Below, piece by piece: positions 57,134 through 64,000 of a stretch of 64,000 nt of DNA. The position numbers and the translations under genes are program-made. Under the pieces are notes generated by a model. It saw only the letters and a list, made by a program, of their open reading frames with translations. It searched no databases and was not told where the DNA came from. The stretch covers positions 16,087,758 to 16,151,757 of the forward strand of contig JBBCBC010000022.1 in the NCBI GenBank assembly GCA_037126765.1, in the 5' to 3' direction. The stretch is from Stenogyne calaminthoides (lineage: Eukaryota; Streptophyta; Magnoliopsida; Lamiales; Lamiaceae). The first letter of the stretch is position 1, and each line of letters starts with the position of its first letter.

Positions 57134-57915
57134 GACTGCTCAGGTGGATTAGAATAGTGATTATCAGAGGAACAAGAAGAATATATTCTTAAACATACAA
57201 GTCGATCAGACAAGCAGAATGTCAACCTAAGATGGTCTTACAAGGCACCAAATAAGTGTACTTGATGACCAATGAGAGTGAGACACATATGTACGGAGCT
57301 GACAGTGCAGGACAAAGTGTTTTAGAGTCAAAAAGGCTATAAAGGATGACGTAGCATGCATTTGGCAATGTTGTCTCTGACCACATCAAATGAGACCTGC
57401 AACCCTACCTTAAATAGATCGAAATTTGAATTTCTCTCCAACAACTAGTTCGATTTCGAGTCTATAAATATGGGATCAACCTTCAGAGTAAGGTTATGGA
57501 AATTCTACAAGATTAAACACATCAAGCCATTTCCGCACGAAGAAAATATTCTAAGTATTCATCCCATAGTTTCATATCAAGATTTCTTATCCTTTAGCTT
57601 TAGGCTACTCACATGCTAGGATAGATTTCCAGTTGGAAACAAAACAAATATTACTCCAAACCGAGTGTTACTTTAAGTTTGTAAGCAAGATCTCAAGTTA
57701 GGGTTTCTAGTTCTGATTTCTGGGATAGTTGAGTGAGAGCTCCATAAATATCCATATGTACTGTGTTTGACTAACACATTAAACTAAGTTAGATTGGTAG
57801 TGAATGCCCCTGCTGATAGGGAAGAGTGGACGTAGGACAAGTTAGTCCGAACCACTATAAATCTTGTGTGTTTATCTGCTTTACACTATATGCACTCTAC
57901 TGATTTGATAAACTG
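57134..57915 (+). repeat. SireH: Sirevirus-type LTR fragment, plus orientation
   Basis: The stretch GGACGTAGGACAAGTTAGTC and CCACTATAAATC near 57829-57867 is the reverse complement of the conserved core of the SireJ LTR. A TATAAATA box is at 57463-57470. The fragment is cut at 57915 by SireJ, which runs the opposite way. Confidence 0.82.
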
Positions 57916-59404
57916 TGTAGGTCCCGAACGTGTTTCAGTGAGGGTGGAAGTCTAGAGGGGAGGGGTGAATAGACTTCCAAAACTTTTTGTAGATCAGGTG
58001 TGATATGCAAGTATGCCTGATCAGAGTGTTGTGTGAATCAGTATGGACTGATATCCGACTTACTGATCTGTATGAACCAGGTCAGTTCGGCGTCTATCAG
58101 TTTAATTGATGGTGCGGAAGATTAGTTAACCTGTGTGAAAACCAGTTTTACTCAAACAGATTTCTGAGCAATCTATTTTTTATCAGATGACTAAAGTGTC
58201 AAGCTGATCAGATCATAGCTTGATGTTAATCTGAACTAGATTCAGAATATGCATGCAGATAACAAGTAGTGTGCAGATAAGTGTAAAGCAATGTAAAGGC
58301 ACACAGATTTATAGTGGTTCGGACAACTTGTCCTACGTCCACTCTTCCCTATCAGCAGGGGCACCAACTTAACCAACTGGACTTAGTTTAATGTGTTAGT
58401 AAAACACAGTACAACCAAGAGATGTTTCACGAGTTCTCACTCAACCAATCCCAGAAATCAGATCTAGAAACCCTAGACTGAAATCTTGCTATAACAAACT
58501 TAACCTAACTTTTGTTTGGGTATAAGATTTGTAATGTTCCAACTGGAATACTATCCTATCTTCTAAGTAGCCTAAAGCTAGAGGATAAATATTCTATGCT
58601 AAGAACAATGGGATGAACACTTAGAAAATGAGCTTCAATTTAGTGTTCTTCGTGTGGAAATTTGCTTGTGCTTGAGCTTGATGATAATTTTCGTACCCTT
58701 ACTATGAAGGTGTGATCCCATATTTATAGACAGGATTTCGAACTAGCCGTTGGAGAGCAATTCGAACATCAGTCTATTTTAGGTAGGTCTGCAGGCTTGA
58801 ATTGACGTGCTTCAGGGATGGCATGACAGAAAGCATGCAAGCTTGTCCTTTCTAGCCGTTTGACTCTGAAACGCTTTTCAGCAGATTGTCCGTACTCCAT
58901 ACGTGCGTTGTTGACTTCTTATTGGCTATCAAGTACACTTCGCAGCACTTGAATTAGCAACAAGGGTGACATTCTTCTTATCTGAACACTTGCCTCGTAC
59001 TAGGTAGGAATGAAGTAGTTACCTGATGGAGTTGACACAGATCAGTTCGAACACTGATATGTCTACCTGATTTAGGTCTTCTGCTCGTAAGTTGCCTTAG
59101 CACAACTTACTGACCTTTTCTTGTTGTCATCTGATGTAGGTCTTGGACGGTCTTCTGTCTTGTCTGCTTCTCTGCTTGTCTGCTTCTTCTTTCATCAGAT
59201 CTTCAACATATCTGATCTTCAAGACTTAACCTATACATATTGAGGTTCCCCCTCAATATGTGACCTATCTATTACATTAGTTGTCTATACATTTTAGCTG
59301 GTCATCTTATCTGCTATCTAGATTATCAGTCAGCTAACAGGTCTAACTGATTCTATTACATTATCTGGTTTGGAACTTCCATCGAAACTACAAATTTCCA
59401 AACA
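57916..59404 (-). repeat. SireJ 3' LTR (1,489 bp)
   Basis: Plus-strand TGTAGGTCCCGAACG to TTTCCAAACA. A TATAAATA box is at 58721-58728 (minus). A perfect 10-bp hairpin lies at 59235-59261. Confidence 0.92.
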
Positions 59405-59421
59405 ATTTCCTCCTTTTTGAT
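59405..59421 (-). other. SireJ polypurine tract
   Basis: Minus-strand ATCAAAAAGGAGGAAAT directly beside the 3' LTR. Confidence 0.88.
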
Positions 59422-59593
59422 GGAACCAAAACAGTTAATCAGAAAAACAGATAACCAAATGTAAATAATAAGATAACAACACACAATTCAGAAGGCAATG
59501 ATATATTATCTTAGGATCAGAAAAAGATAGGATATTTTACTATCCAGGATATGCGTTTATAGAATACAACAAAATACCTATCATCTGATTTGT

Positions 59594-61596
59594 TCAAGTT
59601 CTGTAATGAAACTTCTGGAGCTCTGGAGGAATACCAAATACCTTATACATTCTTTCCATCAGAGCAGCTAATTGTTCTTTCTCAATGATTTCACCCATCT
59701 TGGCAAACTCATAGTACATCTGCTTGAAGCGCACTGGATCAAGAGTTTTGTCTGATCGAAGAGGTGGAAGGATAGTCTCGAATGGGGGTGCTTCAGGAAT
59801 CAGTCCCATCTCCTCACCTTCAGACATGACCAAGTCGTAGAAATGTGGATGTTTCATCTCAAGCCAACTTCTGAATTCTTCATTGAATTCACCCTGATCA
59901 GCTGTAGTCGGAGTCTTCTCCAGAACGTATACATCTATGAGACCAGAATATCCTTCACTGGGGCAGGTAGGGCTTTCTCTTCCCAAGCAACATCCTTTGC
60001 TGAAGCAACCTTCTTCCTCTTTCTTCTAACATATCTGGTCGCAAGGCCTTTGCTCTCAACAAGTTTCTTCTTCCTCTCCGCTGCCTCAATAACTGCTCGT
60101 TTGGCTTTCTGCTCTTCTTCTTGCGCAGCAGTTAATTACACCCTTGATCTGGTTTGTTTTGGAGGTTGAAAAGTTTCAACGGCTTGCTTCTCTCTCCTTC
60201 TAGCTTTCAGTTGAGTCTCCTCCTCTTCAGATAGTTTCTTTATCAGCTCAAGACTTTTGACTTGATCTTCTACTTCAAGTCTCTTATGAACCGAAGAAGA
60301 GAAGTCTTCTATCTTATCTACCCTTTGAACCACTTCAGATAACACTTATTTCTGTTCAGAAAGCTCTTTCTCTTAGGCTGCAATGGCTTCTCCATGCCGT
60401 TCAACTATTTGAAAAAGTTCCACCATTTCGGTGTCAGGAATGTTCACAGTTGGTGAGGCAAATTCTTGCATGGCTGATGGTGCAGGCGGAGTAGGTACAG
60501 ATGAGGTTTGGGCTGTTGGCATGATGGTTATCATCTGCATCTGTTTTTCCTTCTCTGGTCCTTCCCCCTTTTTGGTTTCATCAAAAGGTGTGACAGCCTG
60601 TCGGTCAGAGCCACAAACTGACTCAATATCTCCTTAAGATTTGCAACATCTTGAGGTGTGGCAAAAGAGGGTTCAAGACTCATAAGCCTGTTCAGACCGG
60701 ATTCAATGGCCATCCTGGACTTGTTAACTGACCCTTCAAAACGTTTCCAACCCAGATCCAGGCATGTTTCAGTCCTTTCTAAGGATCCCTATACACTTTT
60801 AAACAAAATTTGCATCTCGCTCAGCAAAGTAGTCTGGAGCCTTAGCTTCTTCGCAAGAGGATCGACCTGCTTCATCACAGATCCGAGGATTTGATCATGT
60901 ATGAGTGTGATCTTGTCGATGGTCAGCTTCCTCTCCTTCTCTAGCAGTCCACTCTGCTCTTCCTCAAACCTTTTCATCAGAGCTGCTGTAAGAGTTGTGA
61001 ATTGAGCATCAATGGAAGCATTTACCCCATCCTGAATCTTAGATGTGATGTGATCTAGGGTATCAGCACTCAAAACAGCAGTCTGCTCAGATGTTAACGC
61101 TTCTCTAAGCTGGGTCTCATCTGCAGCACCCACTCTTGGTTCATCGGCAGCTTGCTCAACATGCTGGTCTTCTTGGTCCTCAGCCTCTTCCTCCTGGTCC
61201 AGCAAATCTTCTTCCTTGGGAATCCAAAAATGATCATATTAGCCATCTAATGTCATCATCAGATGCCAAATCGACAGCACTATCCACTCCAGCACTCGCC
61301 AAGCACTTTGTCTCCAGGTCTACGAAGTAATCTGCATGAAGAGTCTCCAACAAAATCAGAAATTCCTCTACGCTTTTTAGCCTGATGTCCCTCCAGAACA
61401 CTATCTCCTCAATCTGTTCCTGAAGTTCTGGATGGTTGATGAGGTCCGGGCAGATCTCAAGTAGATAAGTCTTGATCTGCTGCTTCATGATATAGACCAC
61501 CGGATCTTCCTCTTCTGGAGTTCCCAGCTGAATCTTAGTGTTGAACGGATTGTGGGAGACAGAGACATATCTGTCATTTGTGGGAACACTCTCCAT
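59594..61596 (-). pseudogene. SireJ ORF3, C-terminal half (helical block, coiled coil, basic region, end)
   Basis: In order on the sense strand: a helical block with CPDLINHPELQE (near 61440), which matches SireA ORF3; long coiled-coil stretches (61205-60789, 60713-60531, 60345-60136); a basic patch R-R-K-R-K-K near 60020; and a final domain ending at 59594 with F-R-S-W-L-E-M-K-H-P-H-F. At least five stops or frame changes occur, for example the stop at 60136. A TRANSLATED full copy would be about 1,140 residues with the N-terminal parts. It ends 173 bp before the polypurine tract. Coiled coils suggest self-assembly; function unknown. Confidence 0.75.
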
Positions 61597-61679
61597 GGTC
61601 GTCTGCTCCTCAATTGTTTTCGTCTTAGGTTCTGCTGGCCTCTCTGGGATGGGAATATCTGGTTCTGGGGCAGATATTT

Positions 61680-62447
61680 CTATTTCTGGCTGTGGAGAGG
61701 TGGGAGGTGATTCAGATATGGGTAAGTGGGTTGAGGTGAGGGTGAGGGTGATTTGGAAGTTGGAGTAGGTGATCTCTCTTTACTAAAAACTGTGCTAAGG
61801 GGCACAGAATCAGAAGGTGATTCCTCCCCAGTCGGTGCACCAGCTGCTTCCTTCTCAGCTTCACCTTCAACAATCCCTTCCATCATCTGCTCCTCCTGAG
61901 AAACTTCTCTTTCCATGCTGGCAGTTTTCTCTGAACTCGCAGCAACTTCTACATCTGATTCCAGATGAATCAGTTCTGTTTCCCTTCCAAACAGTTCAGG
62001 CTCGTCTACTTCTGATATCGGCACAGATGGGTCCACTACTGTCTTTTGCAGAATAGAAGTTATCTTCTTCTGCTTCTTCTCTGCTGCCTCTGGTTTCTTG
62101 GCCAGAGTCTTTCTTTTTATCCTTTTAGGAGCAGTCTGCGTCTCTGACGACGCGGTAGCTTTGGAGCCCTTGCCTTCACCTTTTCCTTCTCCTCTCGGTC
62201 TTGGCACATAAGGCGCTGGATCATCATCGGATTGCCCAGACAGAGGTTCATCTTTCCCCAGAATGGCCTTAAATTTTGCCAAGTAAACTTTCTTTCCTTC
62301 CTCATTCCATTCGAAGTTATTTGGCAGCTTGTCAAATAGTATAATTGACACTTTGTGGATGTATGAACACTTCAAAGTCAGATACACCTCGTTCTGCTCA
62401 TTCAACTTTAATTTGGCAGTTTCCTTCAGCAACCTTGTCTTCAACAA
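61680..62447 (-). pseudogene. SireJ ORF3, central low-complexity linker
   Basis: 255 open codons. The first 60 residues look ordered (Y-L-T-L-K-C-S-Y-I-H-K-V), then Lys/Arg-rich (P-K-R-I-K-R-K) and Glu/Ser/Pro-rich runs to residue 255. A similar charged linker is found in SireA ORF3 at residues 274-480. It connects the two ordered parts of the protein. Confidence 0.75.
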
Positions 62448-63021
62448 CCCAAGCCAATTCAGATTCTAGGCCTTGCTGATGATCGTCGTCATCACATTCT
62501 GCTTCACCGCAGTACATCCAGGCTGTGTGTAATACACAGTATCACCTTTGATATAATCTAAAACAGAAGACGATATTTCCGTTTGAGATGTGGTGCTTTG
62601 ACATTAAATACTTGCTCCTTGTTGTCCGGTCTCAACAAGACGTCCTTCAAATATGTTTCCCATCGATCTTTGTTGTGAAACTAGTTGGATCAATGCTCCC
62701 GAAACGAAGGTCAAAGATTCTGAATAAATCATCATCAGAATCTGTTATGTTAAAACCTCCTACAGATGACCTCAATCTTCCTTCGTCGTCCTCCTCGAGA
62801 TTGTATAGAAATTCTAGAGCCTCGTATGTATGTACAATGTCTTGGTGTCGGTAGCAGAATTGGTCGAGTCCTACAGCCCGGAGACATTCCAAAATCTCCT
62901 TCTATTCAACATCATTCGTGGTGTTGAAGATTACATACTTCTCATCGATGATTTCCTTCTTCATAGATAGGAAGTTGCACATCTTCTTTCCTTGTCCTGG
63001 TATTGCTGATAGGTGTGCCAT
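62448..63021 (-). pseudogene. SireJ ORF3, N-terminal domain
   Basis: The start is ATG at 63021, followed by 39 codons and a TAG (62902-62904), then the same frame to 62647 with L-D-Q-F, YEALEFLYNL, S-V-G-G and D-L-F-R-I-F-D-L, which line up with SireA ORF3 residues 45-120. A frame change follows near 62647. The pattern F-L-Y-N-L ... V-G-G ... F-D-L recalls plant transposon-associated domains with F-Y-x-N-L and V-x-G, but this is not established. Confidence 0.78.
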
Positions 63022-64000
63022 TTCTGCATCAAATGAACAACTTTGGAGATGAGTTTGAGTAATTTATATACCAAAAAAAGCAATAATCAACCCAAAACAT
63101 CAACTAAGTCACAATCTGCACATGAATCACATTATAGGCATATACGCATGTTCGCAAGTGAATAAATCAAACAACAACCTAGACAAAGATCTAATTCCAG
63201 AAAATATAAGTGAGAAATACACAGTTCATCAAGAATACATCAATAGTATTGTAGAACAGTGAAACCCACATAATAGCAAGCAATATTCACTTAGAAATTA
63301 CTAGAACTCGATTCGAAATTTGGAACGGTTTGAAATAATCGATTTGAATTCTCTCAATTGAGTCGAGTTTTGCACAGAGTAAGTATGGAGAAATCTGGTA
63401 ATGCTTCAAAAGTGTGAAGTTGAAAGACCATTAGGGTTTTAAATGGTGCGAGGGAAAAATATTTTACGCATATTCCCACAAATAATTGAGTATTCGTGTG
63501 TTTAAAATAAACGACTTAGATTAAGCGGTCATAAAGTGAAAAGATCGTGTGGTCAAGAAAATTTCCTGAAAGTATTTTGGACGCGACAATACGCATTAAA
63601 AGCTAATAAATACAAAAACCCCACGTCCGCATTTAATGCTTGCAGTGATTGCATCATAAAATAAGATAAACACTAATCATTGTAGAAAAGTAGATAAGCT
63701 CAGATAATATAAACAGAGAACGTATCTGACTGGTTGCTATTATAATCAACCAGTTACCACTTGTATCTGTTCCAACTCTTCTAATTTGTTGATCTTACTG
63801 TGTAGCCTATGCCTTAGCAAATTTTCCCAATAATGTTTTTATCCCTCAGATCAGGTTCCTTCTGACCCAAATCCCTTAGTCAGTTGAAGTTCCCCCTTCA
63901 CCTGACATTCCTCTCTGATCAGTTCCCAACTGATCTCTTCTGATCAGATGAAGTTCTTTCTTCATCTGACCTTCTTACCTGGTCAGTCTCTTAACCAACT
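63022..64000. other. SireJ spacer upstream of ORF3
   Basis: No coding frame. Minus-strand TATATAAA is at 63063-63070, the shared block CCCCACGTCCGCATT is at 63619-63633, and three small hairpins lie at 63881-63904, 63917-63935 and 63944-63969. The text is related to SireB 28100-28900. Confidence 0.65.

Larger units (their letters stand above)
57916..64000 (-). mobile_element. SireJ: Sirevirus-type element, 3' part
   Basis: 3' LTR, polypurine tract, 3' untranslated region, ORF3 and its upstream spacer on the minus strand; gag and pol would lie beyond the right edge. The left flank is AACTG (57911-57915). It is closer to SireB than to SireA in LTR sequence (TGTAGGTCCCGAACG end). Confidence 0.9.

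Overview
The window is plant nuclear DNA, probably from a eudicot, and is made almost entirely of nested transposable elements. No host gene, tRNA, rRNA or CRISPR array was found. The plant assignment rests on Ty1/copia and Ty3/gypsy chromovirus polyproteins, an L1-type LINE carrying DUF4283-like ORF1 and a C-terminal RNase H, and initiator-tRNA-Met primer sites (TGGTATCAGAGC). Nearly all reading frames are broken by stops, frameshifts or insertions.

Layout, left to right. (1) 1-9605, minus strand: SireA, a Sirevirus-type copia element with 5' LTR at 7785-9605, gag, pol and an unusual third open frame (ORF3) that leaves the left edge still open. (2) 9606-10009: minisatellite and unclassified DNA. 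(3) 10010-12382, plus: CopF, a second copia family, seen as a 3' end, an LTR and a leader. (4) 12383-48787, minus: Gyp1, a chromodomain gypsy element split by younger insertions. A LINE (13003-19363, 13-bp target duplication) sits in its 3' LTR. Copia element CopC (22695-47357) sits in its protease. CopC's own 3' LTR holds SireB (23531-37422, 5-bp duplication AATAT), and its RNase H holds a Sirevirus-like solo LTR, SoloD (38539-40296, duplication TCTAT). (5) 48788-54622, plus: CopE, same family as CopC and CopF, broken in RT. (6) 54623-57915: a patchwork of a gypsy-like LTR, a stray piece of ORF3, a CopC-family LTR fragment (CopG) and a reversed Sirevirus LTR (SireH). (7) 57916-64000, minus: SireJ, with its 3' LTR, polypurine tract and a decayed full-length ORF3; its pol lies beyond the right edge.

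The insertion order inferred from boundaries is CopF, then Gyp1, then CopC and the LINE, then SireB and SoloD: four nested levels.

The most interesting signals are: the roughly 1,100-codon ORF3 between pol and the 3' LTR in three Sirevirus copies, with TATA-like boxes upstream; a family of small hairpins whose sense-strand loop is mostly GGGGAA while the stems vary and stay paired; subfamily-specific saturation of LTRs by short words (CTTCAG/CCTGA, CTGATC, ATCGAT); and a copy-specific CpG-rich block with an adjoining conserved short reading frame in the CopC-family leader. Coordinates inside decayed regions are approximate.
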